A program made the position numbers and the translations under genes. DNA of 63,523 bases from assembly GCA_019459055.1 (NCBI GenBank), contig JAIBEI010000039.1:1-63523 (forward strand), in the 5' to 3' direction. Positions 43,189 to 52,783 of this stretch are shown piece by piece. Origin of the DNA: Thiobacillus sp. GTDB taxonomy: Bacteria; Pseudomonadota; Gammaproteobacteria; Burkholderiales; Thiobacillaceae. The notes below the pieces were generated by a model, which searched no databases, was not told where the DNA came from, and saw nothing but the letters and a program-made list of their open reading frames with translations. Position 1 is the first letter of the stretch. Every line of letters begins with the position of its first letter.

Positions 43189-45495
43189 ATGCTCCTCTCC
43201 GCCGAACACATCGCCGCCGCGCAGCGCGCTTTCGCCCTTTACCAACAGGGCCGGTTCCAGCAGGCGCTCGAACTGGCCGAGACCTTGCTGACGCTTTCGC
43301 CGCCGCAGCCCAGTCTGCTGAATCTTGCCGCAGTCTGCGCTCGCCCGCTTGGCCTGACGGACAAGGCCGAGGCTTATTTGCGATCGGCCATCGAGATCGA
43401 TCCCGGCCACGCCAATGCGCATGGCAACCTCGGCCTGGTCCTACAGGATGCCGGCCGGCTCGGCGAGGCGGAGCCGGCCTTCCAGCGGGCGCTCGAATTG
43501 AGTCCGGACGACATGGCCGGCATGATCAATCTGGGCAACCTGTATCGCGCCACGCAGCGGCCCGCGCAAGCGGAGGCCGCTTTTAGGAAAGCCCTGGCCA
43601 AGGCCCCTGAAAATATCAACGCGCTCTACAACCTGGGCCTGCTGCTGTCGGAATCGGGCCGCGCCGACGAAGCCGAGGCGGCCTTCCGCCAATCCCTGAA
43701 AATCCGGCCGAATCAGGCCGATGTATACAACGACCTGGGCAACGTGCTGATGGACCGGCTTCGCCTTGACGAGGCCGAGCAGGCTTACCGCAAGGCCATC
43801 GCGCTCTGTCCGGATTATGCCGACGCCTATTGCAACCTGGGCATGCTGCTGCTTGATGAGGGGAAAACGGACGCGGCAATGGTCGCTTTCCGCCGCGCCC
43901 TCGAAATCGAGCCCGGGCACCCGGACGCCCTTAACAGCGTGGCCAACCAGCTCAGCCTGCACGGCCATTTTGAGCAGGCTGAACTGGCATACCGTAAAGT
44001 GCTGGCCACCCGCACCGATTCCGCCAACCTCTACAACAACTACGGCAACCTGTTGAGAGAGTCCCATCGCTTTGCCGAGGCAGAGGCGGCCTACCGCGCG
44101 GCGGTGTCACTGCAGCCTGACTACGGCCACGCCCTGGGCCAGGCCGTAAGCTGCGCCCGCAGTCGATACGACTGGTCTAAAGCGGATGCGGATGCAGATG
44201 CGATTCTTCAGGCCCTGCACGCAGGCGTGACTGGCATCCCAGCACTGATGGTGCTGTCCCTGCCAGAGCTTGGCCCAGCGCAGCTTCGGCTGGCATCCGA
44301 ACTTACAGCCAAAACATCTCTCAAGCCTTACCTGGATATGGCGCCGTTAGTTGAAACGAATCTGCACAGCTCTCGTGATCGCTTGCGGATCGGCTATCTG
44401 TCCGCCGATTTTCACGAGCACGCGGTCATGCATTTGCTGGCGGGTGTCCTTGAGGCCCACGACAAGAACCGTTTTGAGATTTACGCCTATTCAGTTGGGC
44501 CCGATCAACGGGATGCCTACCGTGAGAGGATCGAGCGGACGTGCGAACATTTTCATGACCTCCGGCCACTAGGGAAAATCGATGCGGCCAAGCGCATCGC
44601 GAAAGACAGAATCGACATTCTGGTCGATCTGAGCGGCCATACCGGCAATGCCAAGCCCGCCATCACTGCCCTACGCCCCGCGTCCATCATCGTCAGCTGG
44701 CTTGGCTATCCGGGGACGTTGGGCTTGCCACGGCTGGCAGACTACATCATCGGCGACGCTGTACTGACCCCGCTGGAATTCGCCCCTTACTATAGCGAGA
44801 CGCTAGCCTGGATGCCGCATTGCTACCAGCCGAACGACCCCAAGCTCGTGGTCGGAGCCAAGCCGACCCGACGAGAGCTCGGCCTTCCCGAGGAAGGGGT
44901 GGTGTTCTGCTCATTCAATCAGGCCTACAAGCTCACGCCTGCCATATTCACGATTTGGTGCAGGCTGCTTGATTCAGTACCCGGCAGCGTGCTGTGGCTG
45001 TTGCGCCCCGCGGAGGATTCGGCCATCGATAATCTTTTGCGCGAAGCGTCGGATCGCGGCATCGGCCCCGAACGCCTGGCATTCGGTCCAAAACTGCCAA
45101 TGCCGGAGCACCTGGCCCGGCTGCAACTGGCTGATCTGGCACTCGACACGTTCCCGTACGGGTCTGGAGCAACCGGCAGCAATGTTTTGCGTGCCGGGGT
45201 GCCCATGGTCACGCTCATGGGCGAATCGTACGTAAGCCGGATGGCGGCAAGCCAGCTGCATGCCGTCGGCCTGCCGGAACTGGTCACGACCTGCCCGGAA
45301 GATTATTTCAGCTTGGCCAGGGATCTCGCCTGCGATCCGGAGAAGCTGGCCATGGTCCGTGGAAAACTTGCGGGAAGCCTGCTCACGGCGCCCTTATTCG
45401 ATACGGCCGGCTTCACGCTGGATCTGGAACGCCTGTATCAAAGAATCTGGCTGGATCACGAACGCGGGGTTCGTGTGCCGATTACAGAATGGTAG
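43189..45495 (+). CDS. TPR / SPINDLY-type O-GlcNAc transferase homologue (GT41)
   Basis: About 768 residues. The first ~370 are tandem TPR units (one reads ALELSPDDMAGMINLGNLY), then a GT41 catalytic region: LRIGYLSADFHEHAVMHLLA with the conserved His, DILVDLSGHTGNAKPAI, VSWLGYPGTLGLPRLADYII, FCSFNQAYKLTPAIFTIW, and LALDTFPYGSGATGSNVLRA. Bacterial members glycosylate proteins; targets here are unknown, though the neighbouring secretion genes and exported proteins are candidates. The ATG at 43189 is preferred over a TTG at 43165. It faces gspD and is separated from it by 166 bp. Confidence 0.88.
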   Translation: MLLSAEHIAAAQRAFALYQQGRFQQALELAETLLTLSPPQPSLLNLAAVCARPLGLTDKAEAYLRSAIEIDPGHANAHGNLGLVLQDAGRLGEAEPAFQRALELSPDDMAGMINLGNLYRATQRPAQAEAAFRKALAKAPENINALYNLGLLLSESGRADEAEAAFRQSLKIRPNQADVYNDLGNVLMDRLRLDEAEQAYRKAIALCPDYADAYCNLGMLLLDEGKTDAAMVAFRRALEIEPGHPDALNSVANQLSLHGHFEQAELAYRKVLATRTDSANLYNNYGNLLRESHRFAEAEAAYRAAVSLQPDYGHALGQAVSCARSRYDWSKADADADAILQALHAGVTGIPALMVLSLPELGPAQLRLASELTAKTSLKPYLDMAPLVETNLHSSRDRLRIGYLSADFHEHAVMHLLAGVLEAHDKNRFEIYAYSVGPDQRDAYRERIERTCEHFHDLRPLGKIDAAKRIAKDRIDILVDLSGHTGNAKPAITALRPASIIVSWLGYPGTLGLPRLADYIIGDAVLTPLEFAPYYSETLAWMPHCYQPNDPKLVVGAKPTRRELGLPEEGVVFCSFNQAYKLTPAIFTIWCRLLDSVPGSVLWLLRPAEDSAIDNLLREASDRGIGPERLAFGPKLPMPEHLARLQLADLALDTFPYGSGATGSNVLRAGVPMVTLMGESYVSRMAASQLHAVGLPELVTTCPEDYFSLARDLACDPEKLAMVRGKLAGSLLTAPLFDTAGFTLDLERLYQRIWLDHERGVRVPITEW

Positions 45496-45553
45496 CTGGC
45501 TGCCGGACGGGAAATACTGGCGCGCTTCAGCAGGCACTGGAGCGCGAATTCGC

Positions 45554-45616
45554 CTAGAGCACGGCCCTGTATTTGTCGTAAAGGCGCATGACCTTCGGCT
45601 GCGGATAAACCTGCTC
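45554..45616 (-). pseudogene. 3' remnant of a second lytic transglycosylase
   Basis: The minus strand encodes EQVYPQPKVMRLYDKYRAVL and then TAG, matching the end of the intact transglycosylase at 42154-42774 (ETQAYVPKVMRLYSQYSAQL). Nothing upstream in frame continues the homology: a stop codon precedes it directly. The match is long and specific enough to be a decayed paralogue tail. Confidence 0.65.
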
Positions 45617-45661
45617 CTACAAGGGGCGTCACCGCCGTGATTTTTACACTGCGGTCTACGC

Positions 45662-47821
45662 TTACTTGGCACCCTCGACAGCGGGCTTGGGTGGCAGTGC
45701 TACCGATTTGAGCATGCGCTCAAGGCCTTTGATGCGGCTGCGGTATTCCTCGGTGATGGCGGCGGCGTCTTGCGCGTCGGTGAGCACGCGCGGGGTAATG
45801 AGGAGAATCAGCTCGGTGCGGTTGTCGACCCAGTTCTGGACGCCGAACAGCCCGCCGATGAGAGGAATCTGCGCGAGAAGCGGCAAGCCTTCGGTGGACT
45901 TGGTTTTTTCTTCCTTGATCAGGCCGGCGAGGATGATGGTTTCGCCGGATTTGACGGTGACGGTACTCTCGGCAGTACGTTTCTGGATGATGGGCGAGTC
46001 AATGCCGGAGATTTCGTTTTTTGTGGCGTTGCTGACTTCCTGATTGATCTCCATGGTGACCTGTCCGCCCGCATTGACGCGCGGGGTAACGGAGAGCATG
46101 ACGCCGGTTTCGGTGTACTGGATGCTGCTGATGACGCCGGTGGCCGTGGTGGTGGTGCCGACAGTCTGGGTCTGGCTGAGGGTGGGCACGCGGTCGCCCA
46201 CCTGAATCTTGGCCGTCTGGTTGTCTGCCACGGTGATATGCGGCGAGGAAATGATCTTGAGCTTGGAATCGGTCGCAAGGGCATTCAGGACAGCACCGAC
46301 GTCGGCCGCCTTGCTCACCCAGGAATAGGAAAACCCGGGCACAAGCGCAGTAATCCCCCCCAGGCCGGTGTCGAGCTTGCCGTTGATGCGTGCACCATTG
46401 TTGAAATACCACTCCAGCCCGTATTTCAGTTCGTCCTTGAGGGTGATTTCGGCGATGGTGACCTCGATCAGAACCTGACGCACCGCGACATCGAGCTTGC
46501 GGATGGCGGATTCGATGCTCTCGTAGTCGGCGGGGCTGGCCAGAATCAACAGGGCGTTGTTGTCCTTGTCGGCGATGACGCGCACGTCCTGGGGCAAACC
46601 CACACTGTCATTAGACCCCGGCGCGGTTGTCGCTGCGGCAACCGGCCGCGCTGCCTTGTCGCCTGTGGCGTTCGGCTCGGCCGATTTGACCTCGGCAGGC
46701 GTGGCACCGGGCGCAAGTTCGGGGGAAGACACCGCCTTGGCTTGCGTACCCTTTCCGGAAAAAGCATCGTTGAGCAGGATGGCCAGATTTTCGGCCTTGC
46801 CGTTCTGCACCGGATACACGTAAAGCCGCTGGCCGCCCCCACCCGCGCCCGGACGATCCAGGCGCTCGATCCAGGTGCGGGCCTGCTCCAGATATTTCGC
46901 CTGCGGGGTGACCACCAGCAGGGCGTTGAGCCGTTCGATGGGGACGACGCGGATGGCGCCGGCGAGCGGGCCGAGATTCTTGTCGCCAAACAGCTTTTCC
47001 AGTTCGCCGGTGACCGTTTTCACGTCCACGCTTTGCAGGGTGAACAGGCCCACCGACATGCCGGAAATCCAGTCCACGTCGAACATGTCGATGGTCTCGA
47101 GCATGTGCTTCAGTTGCAGCTGGGTGCCGGACAGGATGAGCAGGTTGCGCAGCGGATCGATGCGCACGCTGGAAGGCTCGCCGGCGAGGGGCTCAAGGAT
47201 CCTGGCCATGTCGGCCACGCCGATGTGCTTGAGTGGGACAATCTGGATGCTGTAGCCGCCGGGCAGCGGCTTGCCGGCTTCGGCCAGTTGCGGCGTGGCA
47301 TTGCCCTTGCCCGCAACCGCCGAAGGCACGATGCGAAACACGCCATCGCCCTCGCGGATCATGACCGCTCCGTTCATGCGCAGGACCTCCTCGAGCGTGT
47401 GCATGGCCGCGCTTTTCGGGATGGGCTTGGCGGTGCGCAAGGTGATGGTTCCCCCCACGCGCGGATCGACGATGTAATTTTCCTTGAGGATGTCGCCCAG
47501 GATGGTGCGCACCACCTCGCGCAAATCGGCCCCTTCAAAATTCAGGGTCAGATTGCCGCCAGCGTCCGTGATCAAGGGTTGCGCTACATAAGGCTTGACC
47601 ACCACGCCGCTGCCATAAAAAAGCTTGTGCCGTTCTTCGACATCGGCTTTCGCCTTGATTTCGCCGGCCACATTGGCCTGGGACGATGACATGGCGAGAT
47701 TGCTTTCCGTTTCGGGCTGCTCAACCTTGGGCGTAGCCGCGCACCCAGCGATGAGGGTGGCCAGCAGAACGGGGACGGCAACTCGATTCGCTCGGCTTGT
47801 CTTCGGGGTATTGGTTTCCAT
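45662..47821 (-). CDS. gspD: type II secretion secretin GspD
   Basis: 719 residues with lipoprotein signal (VPVLLATLIAGCAAT). N0/N1-N3 domains occupy about 75-440: LTLNFEGADLREVVRTILGD is N0, LLILSGTQLQLKHMLETIDM and LLVVTPQAKYLEQARTWIER are the N-domain repeats. The secretin core has VPTLSQTQTVGTTTTATG and STEGLPLLAQIPLIGGLFGV, with TELILLITPRVL near the end. It forms the outer-membrane pore of the secretion machine. It is the last gene of the gsp operon, 79 bp after the GspC/N-like gene, and convergent with the O-GlcNAc-transferase homologue. Confidence 0.93.
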   Translation of the reverse strand: METNTPKTSRANRVAVPVLLATLIAGCAATPKVEQPETESNLAMSSSQANVAGEIKAKADVEERHKLFYGSGVVVKPYVAQPLITDAGGNLTLNFEGADLREVVRTILGDILKENYIVDPRVGGTITLRTAKPIPKSAAMHTLEEVLRMNGAVMIREGDGVFRIVPSAVAGKGNATPQLAEAGKPLPGGYSIQIVPLKHIGVADMARILEPLAGEPSSVRIDPLRNLLILSGTQLQLKHMLETIDMFDVDWISGMSVGLFTLQSVDVKTVTGELEKLFGDKNLGPLAGAIRVVPIERLNALLVVTPQAKYLEQARTWIERLDRPGAGGGGQRLYVYPVQNGKAENLAILLNDAFSGKGTQAKAVSSPELAPGATPAEVKSAEPNATGDKAARPVAAATTAPGSNDSVGLPQDVRVIADKDNNALLILASPADYESIESAIRKLDVAVRQVLIEVTIAEITLKDELKYGLEWYFNNGARINGKLDTGLGGITALVPGFSYSWVSKAADVGAVLNALATDSKLKIISSPHITVADNQTAKIQVGDRVPTLSQTQTVGTTTTATGVISSIQYTETGVMLSVTPRVNAGGQVTMEINQEVSNATKNEISGIDSPIIQKRTAESTVTVKSGETIILAGLIKEEKTKSTEGLPLLAQIPLIGGLFGVQNWVDNRTELILLITPRVLTDAQDAAAITEEYRSRIKGLERMLKSVALPPKPAVEGAK

Positions 47822-47900
47822 GCTTAACTATCCCAGGGTTGGTTACTGCAACTGTGGCGTCCAGGACTTCTGGTTTCACGTAATACAGACTGCCTTTTCA

Positions 47901-48614
47901 TTACTTGTAAAAATCTTTCAGCAGCGGATCGCGCTTACGATCTTCCACCGTCTGCGGCGGAGGAATGAGGGGTGCTGGTCGCTCGACCCGCCCGGCTGGA
48001 ACACCCGCACCCTGCACAGGACCTGCCGGCTGGGCTGAAGTCGCCGGGGCGGCCTGGAACCTGGCGGGTTGCCCACGCTGGGGCGCGGCAACAGGCGCGG
48101 CAACAGGCTTGGAACTCCGCTGAATCTTGAGCCGTATCTCTTCCCGGTCTTCGTACTGGGTGAAAACGATGCGATCGGCCTCGACCATCTCAAGCTGGAG
48201 GCCATTGATGGTAAATCCCTGAACGATCTGGCGTTCCTTGCCGCTGGAGATTTCCTTGACGATCGCAATCCTCATCTCGTCCGTGATGATGGTCCCCAGC
48301 AATTGAAATTGACCTTTTTGCATGGTCGGGGGGGGCGGGGGGGGCGGGGGCGGCGCTGGTGGCGCCTCACTGCGGCTGGGCACGAAAAGCGGCCGCTCCA
48401 GCGTCACGGCATAGGTTTTTTCCCGCGCCGGCAGGCGAAAATCCGGATAAAGCGCGACCTCGATCGGCGCGGACGAATGCACCACAGGCACAGGCATGGG
48501 CTGGTGCAGCTTCTCACCCCAGCCCAACTCGCTGCCAATCGCCAGCGCCAGCAAGGTATTGACCAGTATCCAGGCCAGCAGCGCCAGACTCTTGATGTTG
48601 GTAAGGGTCATCAT
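47901..48614 (-). CDS. type II secretion inner-membrane GspC/GspN-like protein
   Basis: 237 residues: one N-terminal transmembrane helix (LALLAWILVNTLLALAIGS), a poly-Pro linker at about 88-97, an HR-like beta domain (GQFQLLGTIITDEMRIAIVK, RIVFTQYEDREEIRLKI) and a Pro/Ala-rich C-terminus with no PDZ domain. The HR domain normally contacts the GspD N0 domain. Annotated in related genomes as GspC or GspN. The ATG overlaps the gspM stop (ATGA). Confidence 0.75.
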   Translation of the reverse strand: MMTLTNIKSLALLAWILVNTLLALAIGSELGWGEKLHQPMPVPVVHSSAPIEVALYPDFRLPAREKTYAVTLERPLFVPSRSEAPPAPPPPPPPPPTMQKGQFQLLGTIITDEMRIAIVKEISSGKERQIVQGFTINGLQLEMVEADRIVFTQYEDREEIRLKIQRSSKPVAAPVAAPQRGQPARFQAAPATSAQPAGPVQGAGVPAGRVERPAPLIPPPQTVEDRKRDPLLKDFYK

Positions 48615-49204
48615 GGCTTCTTCAGCGCCGGTTTGGCGAGCCGGGTGAAGGCGTACAGTTCGAACTGCACCAGGACGTCAGGCTCGACGCCCGGAACAGG
48701 CTTGAACATTCTCACCACGCTAGCGCGAATGACCAGGTTGTCCACATACAGATACGGCAAGGCGGTTTCCAGCTCGTACAGGGCTTTCTGCAGAGCGGGC
48801 AATTGCCCGCGCAGCTGGAAATCGACTGCGACCTTGCGGCGCGGGCCGTCATCCTTGTGCGTGGCGATCTGGGTACTCTCCACCTTGAGCGCATTGGCTT
48901 CGATGATGGCCTGCGCCATTTGCTGCACCTCGGCCGCGGCAAGGGCTGGAGAACTGGCCTTGAGGTAGTAGCGGGCGGCATCCCGTTTTGCGATGAGCGC
49001 GATGTTCGCCTCGACATTTTTGCGCTGGGCAGCGACGCGCAGATAACGGCTGGTCCGATCCAGCCGATCTTCGATCGCCGTGTCGTAATGGAGATGGGCG
49101 CGCTGCCAGGGCACGTAGACCAGCACGGCGAGCAGAGCCAGCAGGGCGAGCAGCAGCGCAACGGCAAGCGCACGGCTTTGCATGGGGGTGAGCGTGAGTT
49201 TCAT
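48611..49204 (-). CDS. gspM: type II secretion protein GspM
   Basis: 197 residues, one N-terminal transmembrane helix (ALAVALLLALLALLAVLVYV), a coiled-coil stretch, and a ferredoxin-like periplasmic domain (RKVAVDFQLRGQLPALQKAL) as in the GspM_b subfamily. It partners GspL in the inner-membrane platform. ATGA overlaps on both sides. Confidence 0.82.
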   Translation of the reverse strand: MKLTLTPMQSRALAVALLLALLALLAVLVYVPWQRAHLHYDTAIEDRLDRTSRYLRVAAQRKNVEANIALIAKRDAARYYLKASSPALAAAEVQQMAQAIIEANALKVESTQIATHKDDGPRRKVAVDFQLRGQLPALQKALYELETALPYLYVDNLVIRASVVRMFKPVPGVEPDVLVQFELYAFTRLAKPALKKP

Positions 49205-50388
49205 GGCTTTGCGGGCTGCTTGCCGGCCTTGGCCGGTGGTTTGTTTTGATGCAACCCCCGCAGTGTTGCGAGAGACCCGACCGGATCCATGGCCTTGATC
49301 CCGGCTGCGAGCTGGAAACGCTCCTCGCCACCCAGCACCTTGACCAGCGGCGATTTGAAATTGGCGTTTTCCAGCAAGGTCGACTGCTCGAACAGGCCAA
49401 TCAGGCTGGCCGAGGAACCGGTATTGCCCTGCATGGTGATGTCCGCGCCGTGGATCTCCAGTTGCTGCAGCCAGGTATTGTCGGGAAGGATGCGGGTCAC
49501 CTCTTCGAGCAAGGCCACTTTGGCCGGCATGGCCAGCTTGTGCTCGGTGGGGAAGTTATATTCGGCCACCAACCGCTCCTGTTCCCGCTTGAGCGCATCC
49601 ACGGCATCGGCTTGTTGCTGGGCCTGGGCCAGGACCGGTTGCAGCGCGATCACGACCTCGCGCTTTTTCCAGAGCGGCGCCACAAGCAGGGCGGCAAACA
49701 AGACCAGCGTAACCCCCGCCATGGCCCCATAAAGCCAATACCCGGCGTGGCTCGGTTTGGGACGCAGCCTTGCCGGAAGCAGGTTCAGGCAGCTACCGCT
49801 ACTTTCAAGTTCGTCGCTTACCACGACAGCCTGGGGCGTTACGCCCCAGGCTGTGAGATAGGACAGGATTTCGTCGATGACGGTTTTGGGCGCAACGCCC
49901 AACAGGACATGCAGGCGATTGTTGCTGCGATCCTCGCGCAATACCCGCTGGTCGTAATAGGCCTGATCGGCGGTATAGGGTGTCTGCCGCCCCAGCTCGA
50001 AGCCAAGCACCTGGGTCAGATTTTCTGCTGCGGCAAGGGGCAGGATGACTTGCTTGCGCAGCACCTGCGTAGCAGGCAGGCAGACGCCAACCGAACGGCC
50101 GCCGGCCTTGTTGAGCAGGGCATCGAAGGCGATCTTGTGCGCGGCCGCATCCCCCGCGGCGAGGTTGACGCGCCCGATCTCGCTCCGCTTCTGCCCGGCC
50201 AGGCGCCAGAGGACGAGCGCGCCTTGTTCCATCCCGGCCCACAGCACACTGGGCGAGGGGCGGTTTTTGGGGCGCAAAGCGGGGGGCACCAGGGCCGCCA
50301 GTTCACGGCCCCACCAGCGCAAAAAGCGCACCAGGACTGCACTGCGACTCTTTCGCTGCCTGCGTCGGGAGGATGTCATGCTCGCCAT
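49201..50388 (-). CDS. gspL: type II secretion protein GspL
   Basis: About 395 residues. The cytoplasmic actin-like domain (SVLWAGMEQGALVLWRLAG, VGVCLPATQVLRKQVILPLA) recruits the GspE ATPase, a transmembrane helix follows at about 215 (YGAMAGVTLVLFAALLVAPL), then a coiled coil and a PilN-like periplasmic domain (LPDNTWLQQLEIHGADITMQ). The ATG at 50388 was chosen because longer frames run into gspK. Confidence 0.85.
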   Translation of the reverse strand: MASMTSSRRRQRKSRSAVLVRFLRWWGRELAALVPPALRPKNRPSPSVLWAGMEQGALVLWRLAGQKRSEIGRVNLAAGDAAAHKIAFDALLNKAGGRSVGVCLPATQVLRKQVILPLAAAENLTQVLGFELGRQTPYTADQAYYDQRVLREDRSNNRLHVLLGVAPKTVIDEILSYLTAWGVTPQAVVVSDELESSGSCLNLLPARLRPKPSHAGYWLYGAMAGVTLVLFAALLVAPLWKKREVVIALQPVLAQAQQQADAVDALKREQERLVAEYNFPTEHKLAMPAKVALLEEVTRILPDNTWLQQLEIHGADITMQGNTGSSASLIGLFEQSTLLENANFKSPLVKVLGGEERFQLAAGIKAMDPVGSLATLRGLHQNKPPAKAGKQPAKP

Positions 50389-50407
50389 TGATCCAAGTCT
50401 GAGCGGA

Positions 50408-51325
50408 TTAAGGCCGCCCCTCCTGCCAGAGCAGGAAGATAAACGGTTGTTTTGGGTCTGGTGCCAACTTTGCGACCGCCTCCCGGACGAACTGCGTACC
50501 GTCCGACGCTTTCGCAATCGACCGAAGATTATACACTTGGCTTGCAGCACCGGATTCGAATCCGACGGCCTGCGGGAAAGGCAGTGGCACCTGCTCTGCG
50601 GCCAGCATTTCCTCGCGCTGGGCGAGATAGGCATCCACGTCCGCTTCGGTCACGTTGGGCAGGGCCAGCAGGACCTGGCGCGGCGCCAGCGTACTGTTGA
50701 TGCCGGGCGATCGGGAAAACACGGTGAGCGCACCCGCCAGTTTTCGATACAAGTCGGGGGTGACGCCGATGACCCGCTGGAGTTCGTCGACGGTCTGGAA
50801 CGGGGCGTTGGTCGGAACATAGGGCAATCCCAGGGCCTCGTAACGATCCCGCTCCGCCCCCTGGGGGCGCGTAAGCTCGTCGACGTCCCTCCAGTCCAGG
50901 ATGGCATCGAGCAGTTGATTGGCCTGTTCTTCATCCAGCCCGGCGGACAGCAGCAGCCCCTTGAGCAAGGCGTCGGGGGCGGTATTGAGGTCGATTTTGG
51001 CGGATTCGTCGCGCATGACGAGACGAATCTCGGCAGCATCCAGACTGAATGCGTGCGTCCTGCTGTCGGCCTTCCATCTCTCCGCATCGGTCGCCGGCTT
51101 GGCCAGTTCGTAGAGGCCGCGATGGACGCCGGCATCGGCCAGGGCGCGCGCCTTGGCGAGGGAAACCAGATTGCCGGCGACCAGGGCGGTGCTGCGCGCG
51201 CCATAGACGAAGCTGCCCGCAATGACGGCCAGCAGGGCGACGACCCAGAGCACGAGGATCAGCGCGATGCCGCGCTCGAACCTGTTTGGGCGGGCCGGCC
51301 GGGAGGATGCGTTGCGCATGCTCAT
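50408..51325 (-). CDS. gspK: minor pseudopilin GspK
   Basis: About 305 residues with a prepilin-type start (FERGIALILVLWVVALLAVI) cleaved after Gly. The large globular domain contains the helical insert LNTAPDALLKGLLLSAGLDE and DWRDVDELTRPQGAE, as in GspK. It caps the pseudopilus tip with GspI and GspJ. The ATG at 51325 overlaps the gspJ TGA (ATGA). Confidence 0.9.
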   Translation of the reverse strand: MSMRNASSRPARPNRFERGIALILVLWVVALLAVIAGSFVYGARSTALVAGNLVSLAKARALADAGVHRGLYELAKPATDAERWKADSRTHAFSLDAAEIRLVMRDESAKIDLNTAPDALLKGLLLSAGLDEEQANQLLDAILDWRDVDELTRPQGAERDRYEALGLPYVPTNAPFQTVDELQRVIGVTPDLYRKLAGALTVFSRSPGINSTLAPRQVLLALPNVTEADVDAYLAQREEMLAAEQVPLPFPQAVGFESGAASQVYNLRSIAKASDGTQFVREAVAKLAPDPKQPFIFLLWQEGRP

Positions 51326-51942
51326 TGCGTTCTGGCCCGAGGTGCGGCGACGATATCCGGCCAGGTTTCGCCGTTTTCCATGGTCAGTTGCAGGCGGATC
51401 AACTCGGGGGGTGTTTTTTGATCGAGCCATTGATCGTGCCAGGCAGGGTCTTCCGTTTCCGACTGGGCTCCGAAGTAGGCCAATGCCATCTCCTGGACGG
51501 CTTTTATCAGTACCTTGGGTTCGGCTTGTTCAATGGGCTCGAAACCCGGCGCGCCTGGGTCGGGCAATTGCCAGCGCATCACCAGGTCGCGCCCGGTCTC
51601 GCCGTCGACCAGGTCGAGGGCGATGAGGTGGTTGCCGGATGCGCCGTCGTGCATCGCCACTGTCCCGACGAAGCGCAGGGACTCGGCTTCGCCGGCGAAG
51701 GCAAGCCGGTCCTCTTCGCCCACCCGCCAGCGCAAGGGGTAGGTTTGCTCGATGCCGCGCCGGATGAAATCGACGACGACCGCCTGCCGCGAGGAGGTGA
51801 CCATGCGCTGTTCGCCCGCCTCCCAGCTGCGCGTTCCGAGATTCAGTCCCGCGAACAGCAGGCTCAGGATGAAGCCCACCAAGGTCATGCCGATGAGCAA
51901 TTCCAGGAGGGTGAAGCCTTGCGAGCGGCGTATGGGATTCAT
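51322..51942 (-). CDS. gspJ: minor pseudopilin GspJ
   Basis: About 206 residues. Prepilin motif RSQGFTLLELLIGMTLVGFI with the processing Gly and Glu at +5. The following beta-rich domain (WEAGEQRMVTSSRQAVVVDF) fits GspJ. Forms the tip complex with GspI and GspK. The ATG at 51942 overlaps the gspI TGA; longer open frames have no prepilin leader at the right place. Confidence 0.9.
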   Translation of the reverse strand: MNPIRRSQGFTLLELLIGMTLVGFILSLLFAGLNLGTRSWEAGEQRMVTSSRQAVVVDFIRRGIEQTYPLRWRVGEEDRLAFAGEAESLRFVGTVAMHDGASGNHLIALDLVDGETGRDLVMRWQLPDPGAPGFEPIEQAEPKVLIKAVQEMALAYFGAQSETEDPAWHDQWLDQKTPPELIRLQLTMENGETWPDIVAAPRARTQ

Positions 51943-52337
51943 GGCCGGAGCGCCGCGCGCAGGGTCACGAAACGAAGGACGCGCGGTTTCGTGGCCGTGT
52001 GGTCCCAGCTCACGGCGACTTCCACCTGGTACAGGTCGACCGGCGCGCTCGCGTCCTCCAGGGGAGGGGTGCCCGTGTCGTAGCGCTGCACCGAGGTGCG
52101 CCACGTATGGCCAGGTTCCGCCCCGCCCGTGCTCTCGCCCTCGGCCAGGGGCGACTCGACGCCGACGGCCGCCAGCTGCGATTCGGCGATGGCCACGGCC
52201 CGGCTGTAGTGCTCCGCCGTGCCGATATTGCCGAGTCCTCCGGAGAAGATGCGCATGAGCACCCCCAGCGCCAGGGCGAGGACGATGAAGGCGACCAGCA
52301 CCTCCAGCAGGGAGAAGCCCCGGCAGGACCGCTTCAC
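51939..52337 (-). CDS. gspI: minor pseudopilin GspI
   Basis: 132 residues with a short leader and CRGFSLLEVLVAFIVLALAL, the class III prepilin motif, followed by SRAVAIAESQLAAVG, a GspI hallmark. Nucleates the pseudopilus tip. ATGA-type overlaps with gspH and gspJ. Confidence 0.9.
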   Translation of the reverse strand: MKRSCRGFSLLEVLVAFIVLALALGVLMRIFSGGLGNIGTAEHYSRAVAIAESQLAAVGVESPLAEGESTGGAEPGHTWRTSVQRYDTGTPPLEDASAPVDLYQVEVAVSWDHTATKPRVLRFVTLRAALRP

Positions 52338-52783
52338 GGCGTATCCAGAATCTCGACCTGGCCGGTGAGCCAGTCGACATCGACGAGGAATTTGCGTTCG
52401 CCCATGGCCAGGCTCACCCGGCCTCCGGTCGAACTGCCGTCGGGATAGAAACGGATGGCGGCGGTGCTGGCGTCGGTAACCTCGCCCTGGGCGGTGTAGA
52501 CCCCGATTTCCGCCTGTTGCGGCAGCTTGCGGGGCTTGCTGTCTCCGCTCAGCAGGAAACTGTGCGCCTCGACATCCAGGGTGAGGGTCGCCTCGCCCCG
52601 GCTGACGATCGCCTGGGAACGCGCTTTGCGCAGGCCGGCCGCCACCTGACGGGCACCCGCCTTGAGCTCGGCGGTCGAACCGCCGACGGCGAACATCGGC
52701 GGAATCAGGGCGTAGGTCATTGCCAGCAGCGCCAGCACGACCAGCAATTCCAGCAGGGTGAAGCCGGCTTGACGGGCTATCAC
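52334..52783 (-). CDS. gspH: minor pseudopilin GspH
   Basis: About 149 residues. Prepilin motif RQAGFTLLELLVVLALLAMT; downstream ARQVAAGLRKARSQAIVSRG and IRFYPDGSSTGGRVSLAMG are typical of GspH. The likely start is GTG 52783, which overlaps the gspG TGA as GTGA; a TTG one codon earlier is less likely. Confidence 0.87.
   Translation of the reverse strand: MIARQAGFTLLELLVVLALLAMTYALIPPMFAVGGSTAELKAGARQVAAGLRKARSQAIVSRGEATLTLDVEAHSFLLSGDSKPRKLPQQAEIGVYTAQGEVTDASTAAIRFYPDGSSTGGRVSLAMGERKFLVDVDWLTGQVEILDTP

Noticed and set aside
47930-48968. Long plus-strand open frames opposite gspC/N, gspM and gspL
   Set aside because: They are antisense to well-supported type II secretion genes and show only the arginine/proline-rich bias of high-GC shadow frames.
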